Shown here: piece after piece, positions 38,726-48,017 of the stretch
How positions within the stretch are numbered: position 1 is the first letter of the stretch
Layout: the number at the start of each line of letters is the position of its first letter
Source of the DNA: Pirellulales bacterium
GTDB taxonomy: Bacteria > Planctomycetota > Planctomycetia > Pirellulales > Lacipirellulaceae
Direction: 5' to 3'
Length of the DNA: 64,000 bases
NCBI GenBank assembly: GCA_022841705.1
Contig: JALHQZ010000001.1
Span: 558,001-622,000, forward strand
Notes under the pieces: generated by a model
Database searches by the model: none
What the model was told of the DNA's origin: nothing
Seen by the model: the letters and a program-made list of their open reading frames with translations, nothing else
Made by a program: the position numbers and the translations under genes

Positions 38726-39583
38726 TTACCCCTTCGCAGCCACCACGCGATTAAAGTGCAGCCGCACTTCGTTATCCACCACCCGGCGGACCCCTTCGAG
38801 CAGCACTTGCGGTTCGTTTTCGCTTTGGCCGCGCTGGATGATGTCGTCGAGCGTCGAGCCCAATGGCGCTGTGAACGCGGCTTGGTAGATAATCTGGTTG
38901 CCGGCGTCGAGCTCCGGGACAATGAAATGGCACGTGGCGCCATAGGTGAGCATCCGGCTGGTGTACGCATCGTGGTAGGGCCGCATCCCGGGGAAGCTGG
39001 GCAAGAGGCCATGGTGGAGGTTGATGATCCGCCCGCCGGCGTACTTCCAGCAACTCGCAGCCGGCAGCACCCGCATATAGCGGGCGAGCACGATGTAATC
39101 GACGCCGCGAGCATCGCAGATGTCGAGCAATCGGCCGTCGTCGGGTTCGCCGTCGCCGTGGCCAATGTTTTCCCACGCCACGCCGAACTCATCGGCCAAT
39201 TTGCGGCAGGCGGTGCGATTGGAAATCATCACCGCCGCTTCGGCTTGCAACTTGCCGCTGCGGATTCCTTCCAACAAAATGCGCGGCGTCTCGTGGCGGT
39301 ACGTGCAGCAGATTGCGAGGCGCGGTTTGCGGCCGGTAATGTCGGGGCTCCAGGTGCGAATCGACAGCCCGGTTCGCTGGCTGACGGTGCGCATCGCGCG
39401 ATCGACTTCCTCTCGTTGCTCCGCCGCAATGTCCACGCGCGTCAGCATCGAGAAAATGCTCTCCGCATCGTGGTCGTACATTTGGATTTCCGCAATGTTC
39501 GCGCCAAGCTCAGTGACGGAGTGCACAATGGGGTCGGCCAATCCGCGGTTATCGGGGCCGACGGCGGTGATGACAAGCTGCAT
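38726..39583 (-). CDS. purU: Formyltetrahydrofolate deformylase-like protein
   Basis: 285 aa from ATG 39583. An N-terminal ACT domain (about 1-80, VITAVGPDNRGLADPIVHSV) is followed by a formyltransferase-fold domain with the conserved blocks RIINLHHGLLPSF, YGATCHFIVPELDAGNQIIYQ and a C-terminal helix. PurU releases formate from 10-formyl-THF and supplies purine synthesis or balances one-carbon units. The central active-site block is somewhat divergent (GMRPYHDAY), so the call is by overall architecture. The gene is directly followed by the eda pseudogene, and the two were probably an operon. Confidence 0.82.
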   Translation of the reverse strand: MQLVITAVGPDNRGLADPIVHSVTELGANIAEIQMYDHDAESIFSMLTRVDIAAEQREEVDRAMRTVSQRTGLSIRTWSPDITGRKPRLAICCTYRHETPRILLEGIRSGKLQAEAAVMISNRTACRKLADEFGVAWENIGHGDGEPDDGRLLDICDARGVDYIVLARYMRVLPAASCWKYAGGRIINLHHGLLPSFPGMRPYHDAYTSRMLTYGATCHFIVPELDAGNQIIYQAAFTAPLGSTLDDIIQRGQSENEPQVLLEGVRRVVDNEVRLHFNRVVAAKG

Positions 39584-39776
39584 GGTGGAGGGGCTGGGGG
39601 ATAGGGGGCAGGGGCTGGTGAAGAACGCTAAGCCCAATTGAGAGGCTACGCTTTCGCCGAGCCATCAAGATAGCCTAACCACGCGAGCCCGCGTTCCCCA
39701 GCCCCACGCAACGGATTCGCATTCCGCGGAGCGAGATTCAAATCCCAAGCCGCCAGCCCCGGGCTCCTAGCCCCTC

Positions 39777-40673
39777 TCAAGAAACGCCCATGAGCTCGGC
39801 CGCCGAGTCAAAGAGCCCCGGCAGGCGTTCCCAAGCTTCCGTCAGTTCTTCCTTGCCGAGCCCGATGGTGGCGAAGACTTCCGGGGAGGCGGCATGCAAT
39901 CGCCGGCCCGCAAAGGAGGCATTCCCGTACCGGGTGGCGATGTAGTTCGACGCGGCGATGACACACGTTAGCTTCAGTGCGTCCTCGGGGGAGTCGAGTG
40001 GATGGTGATGATAACTCACCGCCGTCGAGACGCGCTCGGGCAATTTCGAGCGAGCGATGATGTATGCGCCCAGCTGGGCGTGATCGAACCCCAGAGTCCC
40101 TTGCTCAACCGTAATAATGTCTCGGCCGGTGCTTGCTTCGGCAATGACCCGCGGCATCTTTTGGCTAAAATGTTCGTCGGCTACCAAGAGGCCCAGGTCG
40201 TGCAGCAGCGCCACCAGGTACGCTTCATCCGGCGGACAAGCCTGAGTGATATTGGCAATAAGCCGCGCTGCGGCCGCCACACTCACGCTGTGGGTCCACA
40301 GGCGCCGCCGATCGAGCCCTCCGACCGGCGTGGGGCGATTAAAGTGCCGTCCCATGCTGACCGAGAATGCCGCATCGCGCAGTCTTCTCAGCCCCAACAT
40401 CGCGGCCGCGGTCGGCAGGTCGGCCACTTCGGTGCGGAGCGCGTAAAAGGATGAGTTCACCGTCTTGACGATTCTGAGCGAGAGCGCCGGGTCCTGCTCG
40501 ATCACGCGGCACATCTCCTCGATGCTGCCGTTTTCGTCCTTGGCGAGCTCAATAATTTGCAGGGCCACTGTTGGCAGCGACGCGAGCGACGCGGTCCGCT
40601 CGAAAAGGGCCTCGAACTGAGGGTCGAGCGCGCGGAGCGAGGAGGCTTCGACGGTTTCAAGCGTTGCTGGCAT
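39777..40673 (-). CDS. HDOD-domain protein
   Basis: 298 aa from ATG 40673. The HDOD domain (about 25-220) shows LPTVALQIIELAKDENGSI, IEQDPALSLRIVKTVNSSFY, AAMLGLRRLRDAAFSVSMG, LWTHSVSVAAAARLIA and AYLVALLHDLGLLVADEHF. HDOD proteins are non-enzymatic relatives of HD-GYP hydrolases and work in signalling, chemotaxis or cell-cycle control; no partner domain is fused here. It is divergent from the AAA ATPase gene. Confidence 0.88.
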   Translation of the reverse strand: MPATLETVEASSLRALDPQFEALFERTASLASLPTVALQIIELAKDENGSIEEMCRVIEQDPALSLRIVKTVNSSFYALRTEVADLPTAAAMLGLRRLRDAAFSVSMGRHFNRPTPVGGLDRRRLWTHSVSVAAAARLIANITQACPPDEAYLVALLHDLGLLVADEHFSQKMPRVIAEASTGRDIITVEQGTLGFDHAQLGAYIIARSKLPERVSTAVSYHHHPLDSPEDALKLTCVIAASNYIATRYGNASFAGRRLHAASPEVFATIGLGKEELTEAWERLPGLFDSAAELMGVS

Positions 40674-40980
40674 ATTCCTGATCCGCCGCCATGGGGGAAT
40701 CGTGTGGTTGCGCGCTCGGCTTATCGATACTCGAACAAGCTGCCCCCGAGCGAACATCGTAAGTGTAGCTTTCTAATCCTCGGCAAGCGCTGGGTAACAC
40801 GCGGCGAATCCAATCGATTCAGCCGGAAAACAGGGCTAATCGTTAAAGCCGATTCGCCGGTTTTCGGCAATCTGCGCGAAGTTTTGAAGCTTACATGTGG
40901 GCTTCGGGCTACGCTTCAGAAGGGGTCCTTGTTACCCCTAGCGACTGCTGCGCGATGGGGCCACTTGTGGGGAAGAGCCA
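40674..40980. other. Divergent intergenic region, 307 bp
   Basis: Separates the HDOD gene (-) from the AAA ATPase gene (+). A purine-rich GGGGAAGAG just before 40981 serves as the ribosome binding site of the ATPase gene. No clear promoter, RNA gene or palindrome longer than about 8 bases was recognised. Confidence 0.5.
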
Positions 40981-42426
40981 ATGTCGGAAACCAATGTGAT
41001 CGATCCGCCGCGTACCGCGGCGCGCACAGAAGACGGGCGCCGGCTCGATGAGCTCCTCTCGCGGATTCAGCAAATCACGGCGGCGCCAATCGCCGGCATG
41101 CAGACGGTGGCGCCGGCCGCCCCGGTTGCGGCCGTCGAGACTGCGCCGCCGCGCCCGACGTTCGCGACGCAATGGTTTCCGGAAGAGCCTGACTCGTTTC
41201 TCGAAGCGGGACTGACCGCCACCGAAGTCGAGAACTTGCTGCTGAAGACCCTCAACGCCCGCGCGGAAGCGACCGGGCGGTATCTGGCCGAACATGTGCG
41301 GCTGCCGTTCCGGCTGATTGATCCGCTGCTGCAGAACATGAAACAGGATCAACTCGTTGCGCACAAGGGCGCCGCGATGATGAACGATTACGTTTATCAG
41401 CTGACCGGCATGGGCCGTGAGCGCGGCAAGAAACTTTCAGAACATTGCACCTACTTTGGCTCCGCCCCCGTGCCGCTGGCGCAGTATGTGGAAAGCGTGG
41501 GCAAGCAGACGCTCTCCAATCAGAATCCCACCGAGGAGGACCTGCATCGCGCGTTTGAGGATTTGCTCATCGACAAACGGATGCTCACCCGCCTGGGCCC
41601 CGCAATCAATTCCGGTCGCGGGCTGTTTCTCTACGGGGCGCCCGGCAATGGCAAAACGAGCATCGCAGAACGCCTGACCCAGGCGTTCGGTAAATACATT
41701 TGGATTCCACGGTCGCTGGGTGTCGAGGGAGAAATCATTCGCCTGTTCGATCCCGGGATGCACGACGAAGCGCCGCTAGAAGCGAATGAAGGACTGATCG
41801 ACAACCGCAAGATCGATAACCGCTGGGTCCGCATCAAGCGGCCCACCATCGTGGTGGGTGGTGAACTCACTATGGATTCGCTGGAAGTGACGCTCAACAC
41901 CGCCACCAACGTGAGTGAAGCCCCGGTGCAACTGAAAAGCAACTGCGGCACTCTGGTGATCGACGACTTCGGCCGCCAGCGGATGACCACGGACGAGCTG
42001 CTAAACCGCTGGATCGTGCCGCTGGAAAAGCGCTACGACTTTTTGAACCTGGCCAGCGGGAAGAAGATTCAGGTACCGTTCGACCAACTGATCGTGTTCT
42101 CGACGAACTTGGAGCCGAAGGACCTCGTCGACGACGCGTTTTTGCGACGGATTCCGTACAAGATTGAAGTCAACGACCCCGATGAAGAGTCGTTCCGCGC
42201 GCTGGTGAAAATGATGGCGCCGAAGCTCGGCGTGGAGTACCACGACGGCCCGCTCGACTACCTCGTCGACACGCATTACAAAGCGGTCAATCGCCCGTTC
42301 CGCTGCTGCCAGCCTCGTGACCTCCTGCTGCAAATCCGCAACTACTGCAAGTATACCGGCCGCCCGGTGGTGATGTCGAATGAGAACTTCGACTTCGCGG
42401 TGGAAAACTACTTCGCGGTGATGTAG
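40981..42426 (+). CDS. AAA ATPase of unknown role
   Basis: 481 aa, cytoplasmic. Residues about 1-70 are a low-complexity Pro/Ala-rich head. An all-helical region ([22 protein letters not shown], about 80-150) precedes the AAA core with Walker [14 protein letters not shown] (about 220), Walker [13 protein letters not shown] and the sensor region [21 protein letters not shown]. The C-terminus ([19 protein letters not shown]) resembles the lid of MoxR-like or other regulatory ATPases. The family is seen in planctomycetes, but no established pathway could be assigned. A good Shine-Dalgarno site precedes the ATG. Confidence 0.8.
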   Translation: MSETNVIDPPRTAARTEDGRRLDELLSRIQQITAAPIAGMQTVAPAAPVAAVETAPPRPTFATQWFPEEPDSFLEAGLTATEVENLLLKTLNARAEATGRYLAEHVRLPFRLIDPLLQNMKQDQLVAHKGAAMMNDYVYQLTGMGRERGKKLSEHCTYFGSAPVPLAQYVESVGKQTLSNQNPTEEDLHRAFEDLLIDKRMLTRLGPAINSGRGLFLYGAPGNGKTSIAERLTQAFGKYIWIPRSLGVEGEIIRLFDPGMHDEAPLEANEGLIDNRKIDNRWVRIKRPTIVVGGELTMDSLEVTLNTATNVSEAPVQLKSNCGTLVIDDFGRQRMTTDELLNRWIVPLEKRYDFLNLASGKKIQVPFDQLIVFSTNLEPKDLVDDAFLRRIPYKIEVNDPDEESFRALVKMMAPKLGVEYHDGPLDYLVDTHYKAVNRPFRCCQPRDLLLQIRNYCKYTGRPVVMSNENFDFAVENYFAVM

Positions 42427-42512
42427 GGACTTGCTTGAAGCTTGGGTCCTCGACCCGGGCGAGTGGTTGCTTCGCTTGGCTCGGGGAGTCAAGCTACAAG
42501 CTCTCGCATGAG

Positions 42513-42532
42513 CCCCCGACGTCAGTCGGGGG
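42513..42532. repeat. Palindromic repeat family A, copy 2 (contains the dedA stop)
   Basis: CCCCCGAC-GTCA-GTCGGGGG, the same palindrome as at 28184-28203, with shared flanks. The dedA stop codon TGA (42522-42524) lies in the loop, so the last residues LPSPD are encoded by the repeat. Confidence 0.85.
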
Positions 42533-43202
42533 AGGGCAACGAGCTGTTCGCCGCACGCCCCGCGCGCCACTTCCCCCACATCCCATGCAGCAGCGGCAGA
42601 ATGCTGATGAACACAATCAGCAGCACCATAATCTCAAAGTTCTTCTGCACCCACGGGATCTGCCCTAGCCAATAGCCGGCCGAGAGCATCGAGAGCACCC
42701 AGCCGATGCCGCCGACGATGTTGTACACGGCGAACTGGCGGTAACTCATCCGCGCTACACCGGCCACGAACGGCGTGAAAGTGCGCACCAGTGGCACGAA
42801 TCGCGCGAGGATAATCGCCTTGCCGCCGTGCCGCTCGTAGAACTCTTTGGCGGCCAAGAGATGTTCGCGCTTCACGAATCGCATCCGACCCTTATCGAAC
42901 ACGTGCTGTCCCATCTTGGCGCCGACGGAGTAGTTGACCGCATCGCCCACGATCGCCGCCACCATCAGCAGCGCAGCGAGGCCCCAGAAGTTGAACACTC
43001 CTTGGCTCGCCAGCAGCCCCGCCGCGAAGAGCAGCGAATCACCTGGCAGGAAGAATCCTACGAGCAACCCGGTCTCGCTAAACACGATGGCTGCGAGCAC
43101 AGCGTAACTCACCCACCACGGCCCGCCTAAGTTGACAAGCTCCCGCAGGTTTTCCGGCTTCGCGAGACTGACCAACCACTTAATGAATTCGATCAATTGC
43201 AT
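42522..43202 (-). CDS. DedA family membrane protein
   Basis: 226 aa with about five hydrophobic segments. The family block GLLVGFFLPGDSLLFAAG and the second signature FYERHGGKAIILARFVPLVRTFTPFVAGVARMSY-type region (with the essential Arg residues) identify DedA/Tvp38-like proteins, which act as lipid (undecaprenyl phosphate) flippases or cation-dependent transporters. The C-terminal LPSPD is encoded by a dispersed palindrome rather than ancestral coding sequence. Confidence 0.9.
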   Translation of the reverse strand: MQLIEFIKWLVSLAKPENLRELVNLGGPWWVSYAVLAAIVFSETGLLVGFFLPGDSLLFAAGLLASQGVFNFWGLAALLMVAAIVGDAVNYSVGAKMGQHVFDKGRMRFVKREHLLAAKEFYERHGGKAIILARFVPLVRTFTPFVAGVARMSYRQFAVYNIVGGIGWVLSMLSAGYWLGQIPWVQKNFEIMVLLIVFISILPLLHGMWGKWRAGRAANSSLPSPD

Positions 43203-43265
43203 CGGTCCATCTTACTCGCCGCTTGCGGGTACGCCAAACGCAAAAGGATAGGGAACGCGGATGTT

Positions 43266-43389
43266 CGCGGATGCAGCGGATAAACGCGAATTTAAGGGAG
43301 GGCAGAGCACTAATCATCGCTAATCTGATTCGTGCTGATTAGCGTCGATTAGTGTTCCCTTTTCTCCGCGCGTATCCGCTGCATCCGCG
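43266..43389. repeat. Nested inverted repeats between dedA and dcd
   Basis: Outer arms 43266-43282 and 43373-43389 are perfectly complementary over 17 bases (CGCGGATGCAGCGGATA). Inside them 43308-43325 and 43337-43354 (CACTAATC..CGCTAATC) match in 16 of 18 positions. The region has no coding frame. Its AT-richer inner part differs from neighbouring DNA. Confidence 0.85.
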
Positions 43390-43401
43390 TCCCCCTATTC
43401 T

Positions 43402-43980
43402 TTATCGCCAGAGAGGTCGTTCCATGCCGAAGTTCAGCGGCAACTGCGGGTCGCTGCGTAGGTCGGGGGAGATTTCTTCGAACAAGAAGCTCGGCTGAAT
43501 ATCGTGGTTGTGTTGGTACTTGCTGGCGTACTCCACGATCTCGCCGGTGATCTCGTGATAGAAAATCTGGCAGATCGGTACGCCGGCGTAGATGCGCACC
43601 GGTTGAACGGCGAACATTTCTAGCGTCCAGAAGCCACTGAAGCCCACGTCGCCGAAGCCAGCCGTTACGTGGACGAACAAGCCCAGTCGGCCGATGCTGG
43701 AACGTCCTTCAATCTGCGGCACTAAGTTGTGGGTGGTAGTCCGTTCGACGGTGCGGCCCAGATAAAGTTGGTTCGGGCTCAGCACGAGACCTTCTTCCGG
43801 AATCTCGATCCGTCGCACGCGGTTCGGTTTCGCCATATCGAGCACAACTTCCTCGTACACCATCAGCTCATTATGCAGTGTAAGGTTGTAGCTATTGGGG
43901 TTGAGGTTGGCATCATCCCACGGCTCGATGACGACATCCCGTCCCAACCGCCGCTTGATCTCAAGCCCCGAGAGAATCAT
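43402..43980 (-). CDS. dcd: dCTP deaminase
   Basis: 192 aa from ATG 43980 (the frame extends 13 codons further upstream into repetitive DNA). Family motifs: IEPWDDANLNPNSYNLTLHN, QIEGRSSIGRLGLFVHVTAGFGD and GFSGFWTLEMF, containing the catalytic Arg/Ser and Glu positions. The enzyme deaminates dCTP to dUTP, feeding dTTP synthesis. A minority of relatives also hydrolyse dUTP; that cannot be told here. Length is typical. Confidence 0.93.
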   Translation of the reverse strand: MILSGLEIKRRLGRDVVIEPWDDANLNPNSYNLTLHNELMVYEEVVLDMAKPNRVRRIEIPEEGLVLSPNQLYLGRTVERTTTHNLVPQIEGRSSIGRLGLFVHVTAGFGDVGFSGFWTLEMFAVQPVRIYAGVPICQIFYHEITGEIVEYASKYQHNHDIQPSFLFEEISPDLRSDPQLPLNFGMERPLWR

Positions 43981-44110
43981 GACTGCTCCGAAGGAAGGTT
44001 GAAAGGTTGAAGGATGCAAGGGTCGAAAATTTCTTCACTCTTCGACCGTTCGACCTTTGCACCCTTCGCCCCCCGTTGTAGCCCATGCATGCGAGCGATT
44101 AAATCCCCGC

Positions 44111-44746
44111 TCACACCCCGATCTTGAGGCAGATTTTTCGGAGCGAGCACGTTTCGCACTTTGGCTTGCGGGCGGCGCACACTTTTCGGCCGTGATGGAT
44201 CATGCGGTGCGAGAAGTCGATCCATTCTTTCTGGGGGAGAATCGCCATCAGGTCGCGTTCGATCTTCACGGCGTCGGACTCGGTGGTCAGCCCCATCCGC
44301 TGGCTGAGCCGGGCGACATGGGTATCGACCACCACGCCTGTCGGCAACCCGAACGACACGCCGAGCACCACATTCGCCGTTTTCCGCCCCACGCCGGCGA
44401 GCTTTACGAGCGCGTCGAGGTCCTGCGGCACGAGCCCGCCGTACTGCTCCACCAGCGCTTGGCAACACGCCTGAATGTTCTTCGCTTTGTTGCGAAAGAA
44501 GCCGGTGCTTTGAATGAGCGTTTCGAGCTTCGCGAGCGGCAACTTGGCCAGCTCAAATGGCGTGGGGTACCTCTTGAACAGCTCCTTCGTGACGATGTTC
44601 ACTCGCTCGTCGGTACACTGCGCCGAGAGAATCGTTGCAACGAGCAACTGCTCCGGCGTGTCATGCACCAGCGCGCACTCGGCGAGCGGGAAATCGTGCG
44701 CGAGTTGCTTAACGACCTTGGCGGCGAGTTGTTTCGGCGTGGGCAT
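44111..44746 (-). CDS. nth: Endonuclease III
   Basis: 211 aa from ATG 44746; a GTG six codons upstream is an alternative. Helix-hairpin-helix LAGVGRKTANVVLG carries the catalytic Lys, and the catalytic Asp is in VVVDTHVARL. The C-terminal [4Fe-4S] loop is CAARKPKCETCSLRKIC (C-x6-C-x2-C-x5-C). The enzyme excises oxidised pyrimidines from DNA and nicks the AP site. Length and motifs are canonical. Confidence 0.94.
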   Translation of the reverse strand: MPTPKQLAAKVVKQLAHDFPLAECALVHDTPEQLLVATILSAQCTDERVNIVTKELFKRYPTPFELAKLPLAKLETLIQSTGFFRNKAKNIQACCQALVEQYGGLVPQDLDALVKLAGVGRKTANVVLGVSFGLPTGVVVDTHVARLSQRMGLTTESDAVKIERDLMAILPQKEWIDFSHRMIHHGRKVCAARKPKCETCSLRKICLKIGV

Positions 44747-44774
44747 GCGTGCATGATAACTCACCGCCGGCTAA

Positions 44775-45746
44775 CTACCAATCTGACAATCCACATGCTT
44801 GCTGCGCGCGCTTCAATGTCGCCTTCGCCTTCACGCGGGCTTTGGCGGCGCCGGCGGCGAGAATTTCACGCAACTGCTGCGGTTCGGCGGCGAGGGCGGC
44901 GCGGCGCTCGCGGGCGGGGGCGAAGTAGCGTTCGGCGGCGTCGGCGAGGGCTTTTTTGATTTCGCCGTAGCCGAAGCCGCCGCGGCGGTAGAGGGCGGCC
45001 ATCGCGTCACGCTCGTCCTCCGTCGCCACCAACGCGTAAAGATCGTACAGCACATCGCCGACGGGTTCCTTTGAATCTTCCATCGGGCGGCTGTCGGTGA
45101 CGATCCGCATGATCTGTTTACGCTGCGCTTTGGGGTCAGCGAACACGGCGAGCGTGTTGTCGTAACTTTTGCTCATCTTCTCGCCATCGAGCCCCGGCAC
45201 GCGGGCGGAGCTATCAAGAATTTTTCCTTTGGGCATGACAAACGTCTGGCCAAAGTGATGGTTGAAGCTTTGCGCAATATCGCGGCACACTTCGATGTGC
45301 TGCAACTGGTCTTCGCCGACCGGCACCACATCGGCGTCGTACGCCAGAATGTCGGCCGCCTGCAGCACGGGGTACGTGAACAGCCCAGCATCGGCCTTCA
45401 GTCCCTTGGCGATTTTGTCCTTGTAACTGACGCAGCGCTCCAAAAGTCCCATCGGGGCGCCGGTCATCAGCAGCCAGCACAGTTCGCTCACCTCCGGTAC
45501 ATCCGACTGCACGAAGAGCGTCGCCCGCGATGGATCGAGCCCGAGCGCCAAGAGATCAATCGCTCCGTCGAGCGTGTACTGCTGCAGCTTTGCCGCATCG
45601 CGCACGGTAGTGAGTGCGTGCAAATTCGCGATGAAATAGTACGCCTCGGTCGCCACCTCTTGCAGTTCGATGTACTGCCGAATGGCGCCAAAGTAGTTGC
45701 CCCAATGGAAGGGGCCCGTCGGTTGAATGCCGGAGAGAACACGCAT
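44775..45746 (-). CDS. trpS: Tryptophanyl-tRNA synthetase
   Basis: 323 aa. Class I motifs: HIGH equivalent in SGIQPTGPFHWGNYFGA and KMSKS in GEKMSKSYDN. The tryptophan-binding region SELCWLLMTGAPMGLLERC and the ATP-binding YPVLQAADILAYDADVVPVG are intact. Length is typical. The C-terminus is basic and Ala/Lys-rich. No leader peptide or T-box was found upstream. Confidence 0.95.
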   Translation of the reverse strand: MRVLSGIQPTGPFHWGNYFGAIRQYIELQEVATEAYYFIANLHALTTVRDAAKLQQYTLDGAIDLLALGLDPSRATLFVQSDVPEVSELCWLLMTGAPMGLLERCVSYKDKIAKGLKADAGLFTYPVLQAADILAYDADVVPVGEDQLQHIEVCRDIAQSFNHHFGQTFVMPKGKILDSSARVPGLDGEKMSKSYDNTLAVFADPKAQRKQIMRIVTDSRPMEDSKEPVGDVLYDLYALVATEDERDAMAALYRRGGFGYGEIKKALADAAERYFAPARERRAALAAEPQQLREILAAGAAKARVKAKATLKRAQQACGLSDW

Positions 45747-45875
45747 AAATGTTGTCGGGGTAAGTCTGTTAGAGTGGTAAGACTAACTACGGGGCGAATG
45801 ACCAATGACCAAGTCGATATGACCAAGGGAACGTCGCGTTTGGTCCTTCAATTGATCATTCATCTAGCGCAAGCG

Positions 45876-46799
45876 TTACTTCAATGTGCCGACCACCTCA
45901 CCGACGGATCTCGCGCCCAAGGTCGCGAGTGCATCGGGCAGCGCGGCGAGCACCTCCGCTGCCGCGGTGGGACGATAAAAGTTCACCGTGCCGAGTTGCA
46001 CCGCTGAGGCACCGGCGATGAGGAACTCCATCACGTCGTCGATCGTGGCGATGCCGCCGATGCCGATGATCGGCGTCCGCACCGCTTGGGCCGCTTGCCA
46101 CACGCAGCGGAGGGCGATTGGCTTGATCGCCGGGCCGCTGAGGCCGCCGACTTTGTTCGCGAGCATCGGCGTGCGTTTGCGCCAGTTGATCGCCATGCCG
46201 AGGACCGTGTTGATGAGCGAGACGGCGTCGGCGCCTCCCGCTTCGGCCGCTTTGGCGATGGTCGCTACGCTGGTGACGTTCGGGGTTAGCTTCGCGATGA
46301 TTGGATGATGCGTGACCGCCCGGCATTCACGCACAAGACGTTCGCACATCGTAGGATCGACACCAAAGTCCACCCCGTGAGACACGTTGGGGCACGAGAT
46401 GTTAAGCTCAATCGCCGACACGCCATCGACTTCGTCGAGTCGGCGGGTCATCGCGACGAACTCCTCATGCGTCCGGCCGGCGATACTGGCGATGATCGGC
46501 GGGCCGAGCGAAGCGAGGTACGGCACGTGATGGTCGATGAACGCTTCGAGCCCATCGTTATCGAGGCCGATCGCGTTAAGCATCCCGGCGGCGGTTTCAA
46601 GCGTCCGCCAGGGAGCGTTGCCGGGGCGAGCTTCGGCGGTGACGGTTTTGGGCAGGATACCGCCGAGCCGTGAGAGGTCAACCAGCGCAGCCATTTCGCG
46701 GGCGTAACCAAACGTGCCAGAAGCGACCAGCACCGGATTCGGCAGTGTGAGCCGACCAAGTTGCACGCGGAGGTCGAGTTCCGCCGCGGTGGGAGTCAT
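45876..46799 (-). CDS. pyrD: Dihydroorotate dehydrogenase, class 1B-like
   Basis: 307 aa from ATG 46799; a GTG at 46811 is an alternative. The FMN-binding barrel shows LPNPVLVASGTFGYARE, GMLNAIGLDNDGLEAF, ELNISCPNVSHGVDFG (catalytic Cys, the class 1B hallmark), INTVLGMAINW and GIGGIATIDDVMEFLIAGASAVQLGT. It oxidises dihydroorotate to orotate in pyrimidine synthesis. Class 1B enzymes use NAD through a PyrK subunit; pyrK is not in this window. Confidence 0.92.
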   Translation of the reverse strand: MTPTAAELDLRVQLGRLTLPNPVLVASGTFGYAREMAALVDLSRLGGILPKTVTAEARPGNAPWRTLETAAGMLNAIGLDNDGLEAFIDHHVPYLASLGPPIIASIAGRTHEEFVAMTRRLDEVDGVSAIELNISCPNVSHGVDFGVDPTMCERLVRECRAVTHHPIIAKLTPNVTSVATIAKAAEAGGADAVSLINTVLGMAINWRKRTPMLANKVGGLSGPAIKPIALRCVWQAAQAVRTPIIGIGGIATIDDVMEFLIAGASAVQLGTVNFYRPTAAAEVLAALPDALATLGARSVGEVVGTLK

Positions 46800-46975
46800 G
46801 TCGCCAAACACTAACGATCGGTGAAGGAGTCGTGGAAGCGGCGAACATGATCGCCCGCTTGCAGCCGATCGTACTAGGCCGGGCTCTCTCCGGCAATTGT
46901 CACAGCGTGTGCGCAGGAGCCCCTGGACCGCCTGTGGTTGGCGGTCACGCGTGACTTGTTCGGGGCGCGCCGTTC

Positions 46976-47194
46976 CTACAACACCAACCCGCTGGTGCGA
47001 TAAGGCCGCAGGTTACTGGGGGCATCCAGGAACCAGATTCGCTCCCATTCGTCCAGGAAGGCCCGTAGGTCTTCGGACGTGTAGATGAGCTGCTGCGCAC
47101 GCCGCGCCGGGTCCGCGGAATACATCGGGATCAAACACCCGGTATTTGCGGCGAGCGACGAAGCGACCAGCGCGGTCATGAGCCACTTACGCAT
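46976..47194 (-). CDS. Small lipoprotein of unknown function
   Basis: 72 aa from ATG 47194, chosen because it gives a signal peptide ending in a lipobox (MTALVASSLAANTGC). The mature part is short and charged (ADPARRAQQLIYTSEDLRAFLDEWERIWFLD). Similar small lipoproteins with the motif EWERIWFLD-PS occur in planctomycetes; their role is not known. Downstream of it lies pyrD, with 176 bases between. Confidence 0.7.
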   Translation of the reverse strand: MRKWLMTALVASSLAANTGCLIPMYSADPARRAQQLIYTSEDLRAFLDEWERIWFLDAPSNLRPYRTSGLVL

Positions 47195-47398
47195 CGGTCC
47201 ATACTCCTCCGTGAGCGACCATTCACTTGCCACGCCGAGCGACTCCCGTGCCCGGCCGACAATCAATGGCCTCGATGCCGACTCCGTTTTCCATAACGTG
47301 TTCGGCCGTATCCAGTTGCGACAAGTTTTGCGACTTCAATGTTGCCTTTTGGGCGACATCTGAAGTCTGACGGGATCAGCCACGAACTTGCTTCGTAG

Positions 47399-47418
47399 CT
47401 GAACTCGTGAGAGTTCAG
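47399..47418. repeat. Short palindrome CTGAACTC/GAGTTCAG
   Basis: CTGAACTC-GTGA-GAGTTCAG, 8-bp perfect arms with a 4-base loop, between the HU gene and the small lipoprotein gene. The rest of the 281-bp gap shows nothing recognisable. Confidence 0.7.
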
Positions 47419-47475
47419 ATTCGGCGGCGGACTTTAGCGGAGAGCATTCCACCCGTCGAGAGGGAATCGCGTCGA

Positions 47476-47913
47476 TCAGCCGGCGTCTTCGTATGCTGGC
47501 AGCGGTCTCGGCGGCGGCAATTCACTCGCCCGGCTTCCATAGTCAACACTGCTGCCATTGCTGGCGTGATGGCCCGCGGACTGATTTGCAGCAGCCAAAG
47601 CTTCGCGGCGAGCCGCTTCTTCAGCGGCCTGGCGCTCGAGCTCCCGCACTTTGGCTTCCATTTCCTTGCCCGGCTTGAAGGTGACCACGAACTTTTCGGG
47701 GACTGAAACCTTCTCACCCGTGCGGGGATTGCGGGCTTTGCGGGCGGCACGACGCTTGACCTCGAAGACCCCAAAGTTCCGCAGTTCGATGCGGTGATCC
47801 TCGCAGAGCGTCTCGACGATGGCGTTGAACGTCTTTTGGACGATCTCCTTCGTCTTGAGCTGTGTCAGGCCAATCTCCTCGGAGATGGTTTTCACAATCT
47901 CTTTTTTGGTCAC
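47476..47913 (-). CDS. HU/IHF-family DNA-binding protein with extended tail
   Basis: 145 aa from GTG 47913; the frame continues upstream but is crossed by the promoter, and AGGGG precedes the GTG. Residues 1-95 form the HU fold: [52 protein letters not shown] and [15 protein letters not shown], including the DNA-intercalating NPRTG arm. About 45 extra residues follow ([20 protein letters not shown] and a Pro-rich end), absent from E. coli HU. It compacts or bends DNA. Confidence 0.92.
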   Translation of the reverse strand: MTKKEIVKTISEEIGLTQLKTKEIVQKTFNAIVETLCEDHRIELRNFGVFEVKRRAARKARNPRTGEKVSVPEKFVVTFKPGKEMEAKVRELERQAAEEAARREALAAANQSAGHHASNGSSVDYGSRASELPPPRPLPAYEDAG

Positions 47914-47988
47914 AACGGACGCCCCTAACAGTGGACCGCTCGAACCACAGAAAAAGAAGCCCCAAATCGAGCGGCTCCATCTGTCACA

Positions 47989-48017
47989 AGTGTAGATGTA
48001 GCAACGACTAGAGTCAA
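47989..48017 (-). promoter_or_regulatory. Sigma70-type promoter of the HU gene
   Basis: On the minus strand TTGACT (48012-48017) and TACACT (47989-47994) are separated by exactly 17 bases. The leader would be about 70 nt to the GTG start. This is the best promoter recognised in the window. Confidence 0.75.

Noticed and set aside
38438..39604. 388-codon + strand frame opposite purU and eda
   Set aside because: Shadow frame; the minus strand carries the conserved formyltransferase and aldolase motifs.
46897..47088. Small + strand frame between pyrD and the small lipoprotein gene
   Set aside because: Cys/Arg/Trp-rich translation without start signals; it overlaps the lipoprotein gene on the other strand.
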